A stretch of DNA of 48,720 nt from positions 1 to 48,720 of the forward strand of contig JAAYML010000100.1 of assembly GCA_012521395.1 (NCBI GenBank), written 5' to 3'. Made by a program: the position numbers and the translations under genes. Below the pieces are notes generated by a model. It had not been told where the DNA came from and did not search any database. It worked only from the letters and a program-made list of their open reading frames with translations. Positions 1 through 6,604 of the stretch are shown here, in pieces. Numbering within the stretch: the first letter of the stretch is position 1; the number at the start of each line of letters is the position of its first letter. This DNA is from Candidatus Epulonipiscium sp. (GTDB lineage Bacteria > Bacillota > Clostridia > Lachnospirales > Defluviitaleaceae).

Positions 1-66
1 CTTGCCCTTGACGCCATGAGGAAGACAGCTAAACTTGTAATTGGGTTGGTTAGGTACGAAAAATAA
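1..66 (+). CDS. C-terminal tail of an unidentified gene cut by the window edge
   Basis: Frame 1 is open from the first base to a TAA at 64-66 and encodes 21 residues, ending in ...KLVIGLVRYEK. The stretch is visibly richer in G/C than the following 500 bases, which suits a real coding end, possibly of foreign origin. No domain can be named from so little. A transposase C-terminus is one possibility, but I cannot support it. The call depends only on the open frame and the composition change. Confidence 0.35.
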   Translation, partial: LALDAMRKTAKLVIGLVRYEK

Positions 67-637
67 TGAAATTTTAAGGTAGAAAAATTATTACGCAGAT
101 AATCTCCAATTATAGGGGGTCAACCCGTTATTTATTCTATATTATTATTTATTCATTAAAATATTTGCTGTCTATTTATAAATTGTTTTATCCTATATTT
201 TTATTAATAATTTTATCAATGCTTTAATTTATATATATATATCTTAATAAAATACGTAAAATTTTTAAATGTATTTTCATTTTTATTACTTATTAATGGG
301 TTATTTTAGATTTAAGTAATGGTTTTTAAATTTAAATTGTTTAATAATCAATGGCGCTAAGCTTTATTTATAAACTGAATTTTATAATATACCCAATTTA
401 TTCATAATAATTTACAAATATTTACATTTAAATCATAAGTAGTGTAGCCCTGTTTTCAGACGGCCGTATATAAATAATTCCCTATTGCTATTATAAATAA
501 CTTATTTATCGTATTAACAATCTTTATATAAAAAAGGCTAATACTTTTTCTTGATTCCAATAAAATCTATAGATATAATATAGATTGCAATTATTTTATT
601 TATACTTTTATCATCTATCTATAGGAAGGAAGTTCAG
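67..637. other. A/T-rich gene-poor stretch
   Basis: This is about 570 bases of very A/T-rich DNA with no open frame that has a ribosome site. It contains a short G/C-rich inverted repeat, GGGT-CA-ACCC, around 117-127, just after the upstream stop. There is also an isolated ACGGCCGT palindrome near 460-470, an A/T-only inverted repeat at 493-509, and the ttcA promoter at its right end. No RNA gene is recognisable. Confidence 0.5.
551..579 (+). promoter_or_regulatory. SigA-type promoter of the ttcA-like gene
   Basis: TTGATT at 551-556 and a perfect TATAAT at 574-579 are separated by exactly 17 bases. They lie about 60 bases upstream of the ATG at 638, which has a GGAAGGAAG ribosome site. The match is by eye only. 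Confidence 0.65.
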
Positions 638-1366
638 ATGAAATTACAAAGATTACTTAGTTATGTTCGCCGTGCTGTTGATGATTATAATATGATTGAA
701 GATGGAGATAAAATTGCCATAGGAATATCTGCAGGTAAAGACAGTTTAACCCTGCTTTTAGCTCTTCGGTCATTGCAGCGATTTTATCCTAAAAAATTTG
801 AATTAGAAGCCGTTACAATTTCTTTAGGCTTTGATAATTTTGATCTTACTGGTGTTCAAAAAATGTGTGATGAAATTGGTGTCCGTTATACTGTAAAAGA
901 AACCGACATAGCTCAGATTGTATTTCACGAACGTAAAGAAAAAAATCCTTGTTCTCTTTGTGCCAAAATGAGAAAAGGTGCCCTGAATGATGTAGCAAAA
1001 TCCCTGGGCTGTAACAAAGTAGCTTTGGGTCATAACAAGGATGATGTTATTCAAACCCTTTTTCTTTCCTTGTTTTATGAAGGTCGTATATATACCTTCC
1101 CTCCAGTTAGTTATTTAGACAGGTCGGATTTGCATACAATCAGACCTTTAATTTACGTTCCGGAAAAAGAAATCGTGGGTTTTGCCCGAAAGGAAGGTCT
1201 CTCTGTTTTAAAAAGCCCCTGTCCGGCTGATGGTAATACCAAAAGAGAACAGGTCAAAAATTTGATTGCAGATCTTCGAAATCAATACGATAATCTGGAC
1301 AATCACATTTTTGGAGCCATCAAGAGATCCGCTATCAATGGCTGGAATTTGGAAAAACACCTCTAA
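638..1366 (+). CDS. ttcA: TtcA-like tRNA 2-thiocytidine synthetase
   Basis: This 242-residue PP-loop ATPase is of the TtcA/TilS superfamily. TtcA adenylates C32 of certain tRNAs and inserts sulfur using a [4Fe-4S] cluster. The PP-loop reads SAGKDS at residues 31-36, where the family usually has SGGKDS. The cluster-binding cysteines are visible as CSLC (C105, C108) and a third in SPCP (C195). The GHNKDD motif near 131-136 is typical of the thiolase group. The ATG start has GGAAGGAAG just upstream and a good promoter. The gene converges on the YetF-like gene and overlaps its stop by 4 bases inside a shared terminator. The family assignment is firm. C32 as the target is inferred from the family. 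Confidence 0.85.
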   Translation: MKLQRLLSYVRRAVDDYNMIEDGDKIAIGISAGKDSLTLLLALRSLQRFYPKKFELEAVTISLGFDNFDLTGVQKMCDEIGVRYTVKETDIAQIVFHERKEKNPCSLCAKMRKGALNDVAKSLGCNKVALGHNKDDVIQTLFLSLFYEGRIYTFPPVSYLDRSDLHTIRPLIYVPEKEIVGFARKEGLSVLKSPCPADGNTKREQVKNLIADLRNQYDNLDNHIFGAIKRSAINGWNLEKHL

Positions 1367-1379
1367 AGAGGTGTTTTTT
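1353..1379. terminator. Bidirectional terminator containing both stop codons
   Basis: A CACCTCT stem (1358-1364) and AGAGGTG (1367-1373) flank a 2-base loop and are extended by A5 on the left and T6 on the right. This gives a near-perfect hairpin with a U-tract in either direction. The TAA of the ttcA-like gene (1364-1366) and the TAG of the YetF-like gene (1365-1363) both sit in the stem/loop, so the terminator doubles as the last codons of two convergent genes. Confidence 0.85.
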
Positions 1380-2076
1380 CTCCTCCGCCTGCATGATCTT
1401 TATATACATCGATATAAATTTCTTTTTGCTGATTAACGGCTGCATACATCACTTCTTTTATATCTTGAATCCCTTTAGCTTTTAATTGCATAAACAGCCA
1501 GTCTTCATCAATTTTCATTAATCTCATATTATCTTTAATGATTTTCCCGTCTAAAATAATGCTGCAAAAAGGTGCCTTGGGACTTGTAACAAGACCTAAA
1601 TCTTGTACCGTAGGTACTTCTAAATGTTCATATTTCATCACACTTAAAGCCCCATTGGTTTCTACAATGGCATATTTTACTTCTTTAATATCAAATATTT
1701 TTTCAAGTCTGAGCTGCTCAAGTAAATCATTGATACTATAAAGGCATCTTTTTAAGTTCTTTTCTAATATTTTCCCATCTTCAATGACAATAACCGGTTC
1801 TCCCTGTAACAATTGATTAATGCCATCATTTTTTAAAGAAATATAAGACATACCCCAGGTTAATATTCCAAATAAAAATAAGCCAATTAAATGATGCCAG
1901 GTCCGCTGATTTAAATCCGTGGCTAAAGTTGCTGCAATTGAACCAAAAGTAATACCATTAATATATTCATAAACGGTCAGTTGGGCAATTTGTTTTCTGC
2001 CGAGAATTCTGGTAATAAACCATATACTAAAAAAAGCTAAAAGGGTTTGTATGCCTATTTCACAAATTACTTTCAA
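1363..2076 (-). CDS. YetF-like DUF421 membrane protein
   Basis: This 237-residue integral membrane protein is of the DUF421 (YetF/YdfR) family. Two or three hydrophobic segments occupy roughly the first 80 residues, including RILGRKQIAQLTVYEYINGI. Two soluble repeats follow, each beginning with a GEP/DGK-type strand (QGEPVIVIEDGKI, then SIILDGKIIKDNM). YetF-like proteins of Bacillus have been linked to the spore or cell envelope, but the biochemical role here is unknown. The start is TTG at 2076: a perfect AGGAGGTGATCAC lies immediately before it. The ATG at 2094 is upstream of that Shine-Dalgarno sequence and cannot be the start. The gene appears monocistronic. Confidence 0.85.
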   Translation of the reverse strand: MKVICEIGIQTLLAFFSIWFITRILGRKQIAQLTVYEYINGITFGSIAATLATDLNQRTWHHLIGLFLFGILTWGMSYISLKNDGINQLLQGEPVIVIEDGKILEKNLKRCLYSINDLLEQLRLEKIFDIKEVKYAIVETNGALSVMKYEHLEVPTVQDLGLVTSPKAPFCSIILDGKIIKDNMRLMKIDEDWLFMQLKAKGIQDIKEVMYAAVNQQKEIYIDVYKDHAGGGEKTPL

Positions 2077-2156
2077 GTGATCACCTCCTGACATAAAAAT
2101 ACGGATTCTACTAATAATATAAGTTAAATAAACAGAATTTATCGGAGGTAATAATT

Positions 2157-2249
2157 ATGAAATTATGGATGCAGGCCTTATTCACTCTAATTTTTATTAT
2201 TGCTTGTTTTATCATTATTTATTATTTGCACAGAAAAAAGAAAATTTAA
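2157..2249 (+). CDS. Small single-pass membrane peptide, 30 residues
   Basis: This short frame is preceded by a clear CGGAGGT ribosome site (2143-2149) at 7 bases from the ATG. The product starts MKLWMQALFTLIFIIA, continues with a hydrophobic run of about 20 residues, and ends in the basic tail HRKKKI. That is the classic layout of a small inner-membrane peptide. The final codons contain A-AAA-AAG in the zero-frame phase of a -1 slippery heptamer (2234-2240). A -1 shift would add 26 residues and end at TAA 2318-2320. Function is unknown. It lies between the YetF-like gene and the recombinase promoter. Confidence 0.55.
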   Translation: MKLWMQALFTLIFIIACFIIIYYLHRKKKI

Positions 2250-2292
2250 ATGCTCAGCTGTCTGAAAAATATCGTCAGAATCAAATAAATAT

Positions 2293-2321
2293 TTGCCATA
2301 CAGAACATATATTTGTATAAT
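2293..2321 (+). promoter_or_regulatory. Recombinase promoter with a LexA-like site in the spacer
   Basis: TTGCCA at 2293-2298 and TATAAT at 2316-2321 are separated by 17 bases. The spacer contains AGAACATATATTTG (2302-2315), which resembles the LexA site of the lexA promoter (CGAACATAAGTTTG) and the two boxes of the YneA-like promoter. Its left half GAACATA is intact and its right half is degenerate. The promoter match is good. LexA binding is inferred. Confidence 0.55.
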
Positions 2322-2355
2322 AAATATATATAATGTAAAAATGGATGGTGTTCAT

Positions 2356-3426
2356 ATGGCAGAAATTAATTATCATGAACAAGAAAAACAAAAAAATACC
2401 CTTCGTTTAAGGACTTTATTAAAGTCTCTTCCGCCCTTTGCCTTTGAATTTTTCAGAGGAATTGAGCCAACGACTTCTCCCAGGACCAGAATTGCCTACG
2501 CCTATGATTTAAGGATTTTTTTTGAATATATTTTAGAAAACCACCCAAAACTTAAAAATAAAGTAATCAATGAATTAGAAATAAAAGATTTAGAAGAAAT
2601 TACACCTGACCATATTGAAATGTTTTTAGAATATCTCAATTATTATAGCAGGCCCGATCCCAATAATCCTGACAAAATCGTGGAATACCAAAATGATGAA
2701 AGGGCTAAATCCAGAAAATTAGCTGCCATCAGGACCTTTTATTTGTATTTTTATAAAAGAAGAAAGATTTCAACGAACCCACCTTCTCTTGTCGAAAGTC
2801 CTAAAATCCATGAGAAAAATATTATCAGGCTGGAAGTGGATGAAGTTGCCAGACTATTAGACGAAGTGGAATCAGGTGAAAACTTAACCGATACCCAGAA
2901 AAAATACCATCATTATACAAGACTCAGGGACTTAGCCTTAATAACCCTTTTACTGGGAACAGGTATCCGGGTATCGGAATGTGTTGGATTAAACATTAGT
3001 GATATTGATTTTGATGTGAATGGTTTAAAAATTATCCGTAAGGGCGGAAATGAAATGGTTATTTACTTTGGAGATGAGGTCGAAGAAGCCCTTCGAAATT
3101 ATTTGGAAGAAAGATTAAAAAAACAGCCTAAACCCGGTCATGAAGATGCTCTTTTCTTGTCTTTGCAAAACCGGCGCCTGACTGTTCGTTCTGTTCAAAA
3201 TTTAGTTAAAAAATATGCATCCTTAGTGACTAAGTTAAAAAATATATCCCCTCATAAATTAAGAAGTACATATGGAACCAACTTATATCGGGAAACCGGA
3301 GATATATATCTGGTAGCAGATGTATTGGGCCACAAGGATGTCAATACAACCAGAAGACATTATGCTCAAATTGATGATGACAGGCGGAGAAAGGCAGCTA
3401 AAGTGGTCAAGTTAAGAAAAATTTAA
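2356..3426 (+). CDS. Xer-type tyrosine site-specific recombinase
   Basis: This is a 356-residue tyrosine recombinase of chromosomal Xer type. All catalytic residues are visible: R205 (in GTGIRVSE), K229 (RKGG), H300 and R303 (HKLR), H326 (GHKDVNTT) and nucleophile Y336 (HYAQ). The N-terminal SAM-like core-binding domain covers about residues 20-150. Length and motif layout resemble single-protein Xer systems such as XerS as much as the roughly 300-residue XerC/XerD, so resolution of chromosome dimers is likely but not proven. The ATG at 2356 is preferred with a weak GGATGGTG. A longer frame beginning at 2293 would start inside the -35 box of the promoter. The gene converges on the LysM gene with only 8 bases between stops and no hairpin. 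Confidence 0.85.
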   Translation: MAEINYHEQEKQKNTLRLRTLLKSLPPFAFEFFRGIEPTTSPRTRIAYAYDLRIFFEYILENHPKLKNKVINELEIKDLEEITPDHIEMFLEYLNYYSRPDPNNPDKIVEYQNDERAKSRKLAAIRTFYLYFYKRRKISTNPPSLVESPKIHEKNIIRLEVDEVARLLDEVESGENLTDTQKKYHHYTRLRDLALITLLLGTGIRVSECVGLNISDIDFDVNGLKIIRKGGNEMVIYFGDEVEEALRNYLEERLKKQPKPGHEDALFLSLQNRRLTVRSVQNLVKKYASLVTKLKNISPHKLRSTYGTNLYRETGDIYLVADVLGHKDVNTTRRHYAQIDDDRRRKAAKVVKLRKI

Positions 3427-3434
3427 ACCGGCTT

Positions 3435-3734
3435 TTAGTAAATGGGTATAATAATTGTATCTCCAGCATATAATCTGTCGCTTTCCAGGCGATTAAATTC
3501 CTTGATAAGTTTAACGTATTCTTTAGTACTTTTATCTTCAGGTTTATATTTTTGAGCAAGTTTCCAAAGGGAGTCTCCTCTATGTATCATGACTTCTTCG
3601 TATTTTTTAACCAAATGATTGTTAAAGGATTCATGACCTGTCGAACAGTAAGTAGATAAAATCGAAAACAATTGTATCAAACTAATAGCAAATGCAAGGA
3701 GTAAAAATAAACGGAATCTTTTTTTCTTTTGCAT
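3435..3734 (-). CDS. yneA: LysM protein, YneA-type SOS cell-division suppressor
   Basis: This 99-residue protein has a basic N-terminus (QKKKRFR), one transmembrane segment (about residues 9-27) and a C-terminal LysM domain (MIHRGDSLWKLAQKY ... YAGDTIIIPIY). This is the architecture of Bacillus YneA, which delays septation after DNA damage. It is divergent from lexA, exactly as yneA is in Bacillus, and its promoter carries two SOS boxes, so SOS induction is strongly suggested. The ATG at 3734 is chosen because AGGAGG lies 6 bases upstream; the ATG two codons earlier abuts the Shine-Dalgarno sequence. The primary sequence of YneA proteins diverges quickly, so the name rests mainly on architecture and context. 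Confidence 0.75.
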   Translation of the reverse strand: MQKKKRFRLFLLLAFAISLIQLFSILSTYCSTGHESFNNHLVKKYEEVMIHRGDSLWKLAQKYKPEDKSTKEYVKLIKEFNRLESDRLYAGDTIIIPIY

Positions 3735-3780
3735 ATTCATCCTCCTGACATAAAAACTTTTATCGTTATGTTCTGTTGTT

Positions 3781-3830
3781 CAGAATATATGTTCGATTAT
3801 CATTATATACGAACATATATTCTGAGTCAA
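3781..3830 (-). promoter_or_regulatory. YneA-type promoter with two mirror-image SOS boxes
   Basis: On the minus strand, TTGACT (3830-3825) and TATAAT (3807-3802) are separated by 17 bases. One SOS box, CGAACATATATTCT in plus-strand reading (3810-3823), fills the spacer. The second, AGAATATATGTTCG (3782-3795), lies just downstream of the -10. The two boxes are exact reverse complements, so they form an inverted pair with 15-base arms (3781-3795 and 3810-3824). Occupancy of both would block RNA polymerase. Confidence 0.8.
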
Positions 3831-3921
3831 TGATTTTTTTGAAATTATTTGATAAGTTTTTATGGTTAGAGATATTTCCTTATAAAATTAACCGTTTATC
3901 ATCGATATTTTTAAAGAAAAT

Positions 3922-3961
3922 CGAACATAAGTTTGATATTTCGAAAGACTTATGGTATAAT
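3922..3961 (+). promoter_or_regulatory. lexA promoter with overlapping LexA operator
   Basis: TTGATA (3933-3938) and TATAAT (3956-3961) are separated by 17 bases, with TG one base before the -10 (extended -10). The LexA-like site CGAACATAAGTTTG (3922-3935) overlaps the -35 box. This is the expected arrangement for LexA autoregulation. Confidence 0.8.
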
Positions 3962-3989
3962 AAGTCATATTATATAGTGAGGTGACTAT

Positions 3990-4601
3990 ATGAGTAATAA
4001 AGTTGGAGGTAAGCAACTGGAAATACTAAATTATTTAAAAAAAGAAATAAAGGAAAAGGGATACCCTCCATCCGTCAGGGAAATATGTGATGCGGTGGAT
4101 TTAAAATCAACTTCAACGGTTCATGGCCATTTAAACCGTCTTGAACAGAAAGGTTTAATAAGAAGGGATCCAACAAAACCCAGGGCCATAGAAATTTTAG
4201 ATGAGTCTTTTTATCCGATGCGACAAGAGTTGGTTAATGTTCCCATCATAGGAAAGGTTACTGCTGGGCAACCTATTCTTGCTGTTGAGAACATAGAAGA
4301 TTACTTTCCTCTTCCAGTGGATTACGTAAAAAACGATACGGTATATATGTTGCATGTACAGGGCGATAGTATGATAGAAGCCGGTATTTTTGATAAAGAT
4401 TTGATTTTAGTCCGCAAACAAAGTACTGCAGAAAATGGTGATATTGTGGTTGCTTTAATAGATGAAGAAGCAACCGTTAAGAGATTTTTCAGAGAAAAAG
4501 ATCATATCAGGCTGCAACCTGAAAATCCTGCGATGAGCCCGATTGTTGTTAAGGATGTTACAATTTTAGGAAAAGTGATTGGTTTGTTTAGAAAATTTTA
4601 A
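3990..4601 (+). CDS. lexA: LexA, SOS repressor
   Basis: This 203-residue repressor binds SOS boxes and self-cleaves when RecA filaments form. The N-terminal winged helix (about residues 5-70) holds the recognition region [20 protein letters not shown]. The cleavage site is A92-G93 (VTAGQP), the nucleophile S127 (GDSM) and the general base K164 (ATVKRF), all as expected for an active LexA. It has its own promoter with a LexA operator over the -35 box. Its stop codon overlaps the track-level ATG of the next gene (TAATG). nadE follows with a Shine-Dalgarno sequence shortly after the lexA stop, so the two are probably cotranscribed. Confidence 0.97.
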   Translation: MSNKVGGKQLEILNYLKKEIKEKGYPPSVREICDAVDLKSTSTVHGHLNRLEQKGLIRRDPTKPRAIEILDESFYPMRQELVNVPIIGKVTAGQPILAVENIEDYFPLPVDYVKNDTVYMLHVQGDSMIEAGIFDKDLILVRKQSTAENGDIVVALIDEEATVKRFFREKDHIRLQPENPAMSPIVVKDVTILGKVIGLFRKF

Positions 4602-4621
4602 TGTTTCTAGGAGTTGATCAT

Positions 4622-6568
4622 GTGGAAAATGGCTTTATTCGAGTAGGAGCTGCTGTACCTAAAATAAAGCTTGCAGATTGTAAAAGTAATTCAGAAGAAA
4701 TCATCCGTTTAATTGAAGAGGCGCAAAATAATCTTGTTCAAGTTTTAGTTTTTCCTGAATTATCTCTTACAGGCTATAGCTGTGGTGACTTGTTTTATCA
4801 GGATATTCTCCTTGAAGAAGCCCAAAATGGGCTTCAAAAAATTCTTGATTATACAGCTGATAAAGATATTTTAATTCTTGTTGGTATGCCTCTTTCAGTG
4901 GATAATCAGCTTTTTAACTGTGCTGTGCTTTTGTTAAAAGGTAACATTTTAGGTGTTGTAGCAAAAACATCCATCCCTAATCATAATGAATTTTATGAAA
5001 AAAGATGGTTTTCATCAGGAAATCATGCTGTAAGTAAAGAAGTCAATTTATGTGGGCAAAAAGTGCCCTTTGGCAATGATCTTTTATTCCAGTGCAGTAA
5101 TATTAATCATTTATGTATTGGAGTGGAAATCTGTCAGGATTTATGGACAACGGTTCCACCAAGTTCTTTGCAATCCATGCAAGGTGCTACCCTTATTTTA
5201 AATCCCTCGGCAAGCGACGAGTACGTGGGAAAAAGGCTTTATAGAAATCATTTGGTATTACAACAGTCTGCTAAATGTATGGTGGGCTATATTTATGCTT
5301 CCTGTGGCTATGGAGAATCAACTTCTGATTTGGTTTACAGTGGGCATTCTATGATTAGTGAAAATGGGACTCTTTTAGAAGAAGCCCTTCCCTTTTCCCA
5401 TGACAGTTATTTGATATTTACTGAATTAGACCTTTTAAGAATTGTTTCAGAACGTAAAAGGGCTCCTGTTAGTGGAGATCTCATGGGTAAGAATATCAAT
5501 CAGTTTATTTCATTTAGAAAAGTCTATTTTGAATTAAATCAAAATAAAATTCCAACTTTATCACGAAAGATTGAGCCTCATCCTTTCGTTCCCCAAGACC
5601 CTCAGACAAGGGAATTTTATTGCAGAGAAATTTTTGCAATTCAAACCAATGGTTTAAAAAAGCGTGTAGAGCATACAGGGGCAGATAAACTCATATTAGG
5701 TATTTCTGGCGGTTTAGACTCTACCCTTGCCCTTTTGGTATGTGTAGAAACTCTTGATTGCCTAAAAAGGGACAGGAAAGATATTATCGGTATTACCATG
5801 CCTGGTTTTGGAACAAGTGGACGAACCTATGAAAATGCCATTCAATTAATGAAAAATTTAGGCATTTCAATGCGGGAAATATCTATAAAAGAGGCTTGTA
5901 TTCAGCATTTTAAAGATATTGATCATGATGAAAAGCTTTATGATTCCACCTATGAAAATGCGCAGGCAAGAGAAAGAACTCAAATATTAATGGATATTGC
6001 CAATAAAGAAAATGGTTTAGTTATTGGTACAGGTGACTTATCTGAATTGGCTTTAGGCTGGGCAACTTATAACGGAGACCATATGTCGATGTATGCTGTA
6101 AATACTGGCGTTCCCAAAACCTTATTAAGTCCGCTGATAGCATGGATTTCAAATATGCCTAAATATCATAATATAAAAACCATTACTGAAGATATTATTC
6201 ATACACCTGTTAGTCCTGAACTGCTTCCTCCAGATCAGAACGGAGAGATTAATCAAAAAACAGAAAACATTTTGGGTCCTTACGAACTTCATGATTTCTT
6301 TTTATACTATATGTTGCACTTTGGCTTTAGGCCTTCGCGGATATTATATCTTGCAGAAACGGCCTTTAAAGATAAATACAGCCGGGAAAGCATTATTCAA
6401 TGTTTAAAAATATTTTATAAAAGATTTTTTATTCATCAGTTTAAACGCTCTTGCCTTCCCGATGGTCCTAAAGTATGTTCTGTATCCCTATCCCCCAGAG
6501 GGGATTTCCGAATGCCCAGTGATGCTTCTTACAGGCTCTGGCTGGATGAAATTGAATTACTGGAATAA
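4622..6568 (+). CDS. nadE: Glutamine-dependent NAD+ synthetase
   Basis: This 648-residue two-domain enzyme converts deamido-NAD (nicotinate adenine dinucleotide) to NAD+ using glutamine nitrogen and ATP. The N-terminal nitrilase-type glutaminase has the triad E46 (FPELSLTG), K115 (AKTSIPNHNEF) and C171 (GVEICQDLW). The C-terminal synthetase has the PP-loop SGGLDS at 362-367 and the GTGDLSELALGW motif. The start is GTG at 4622: AGGAG sits 8 bases upstream and the family normally begins near M-E-N-G-F-I-R-V. The ATG at 4601 has no ribosome site. Length is normal for the fused form. Linkage to lexA suggests cotranscription. A functional link to repair is speculation. Confidence 0.95.
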   Translation: MENGFIRVGAAVPKIKLADCKSNSEEIIRLIEEAQNNLVQVLVFPELSLTGYSCGDLFYQDILLEEAQNGLQKILDYTADKDILILVGMPLSVDNQLFNCAVLLLKGNILGVVAKTSIPNHNEFYEKRWFSSGNHAVSKEVNLCGQKVPFGNDLLFQCSNINHLCIGVEICQDLWTTVPPSSLQSMQGATLILNPSASDEYVGKRLYRNHLVLQQSAKCMVGYIYASCGYGESTSDLVYSGHSMISENGTLLEEALPFSHDSYLIFTELDLLRIVSERKRAPVSGDLMGKNINQFISFRKVYFELNQNKIPTLSRKIEPHPFVPQDPQTREFYCREIFAIQTNGLKKRVEHTGADKLILGISGGLDSTLALLVCVETLDCLKRDRKDIIGITMPGFGTSGRTYENAIQLMKNLGISMREISIKEACIQHFKDIDHDEKLYDSTYENAQARERTQILMDIANKENGLVIGTGDLSELALGWATYNGDHMSMYAVNTGVPKTLLSPLIAWISNMPKYHNIKTITEDIIHTPVSPELLPPDQNGEINQKTENILGPYELHDFFLYYMLHFGFRPSRILYLAETAFKDKYSRESIIQCLKIFYKRFFIHQFKRSCLPDGPKVCSVSLSPRGDFRMPSDASYRLWLDEIELLE

Positions 6569-6599
6569 AAAAGAGAATGGTTTTACCATTCTCTTTTTT
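6567..6599. terminator. Bidirectional terminator between nadE and ynbB
   Basis: AAGAGAATGG (6571-6580) and CCATTCTCTT (6586-6595) form a stem around a TTTTA loop, extended by A- and T-runs on both sides. It serves the two convergent genes. Confidence 0.85.
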
Positions 6600-6604
6600 A
6601 ATTC

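Noticed and set aside
351-407. 18-codon frame beginning ATGGCGCTAAGC in the left gene desert
   Set aside because: There is no ribosome site, no hydrophobic or compositional signal, and the surrounding DNA is random-looking A/T.
2293-3426. Tyrosine recombinase as a phage or integrative-element integrase
   Set aside because: There are no adjacent phage genes, att-like repeats or excisionase, and the length and motifs fit a chromosomal Xer protein next to lexA.
3776-3985. 69-codon frame across the lexA/yneA intergenic region
   Set aside because: It runs through two promoters and three SOS boxes and has no ribosome site. It is a chance frame in regulatory DNA.
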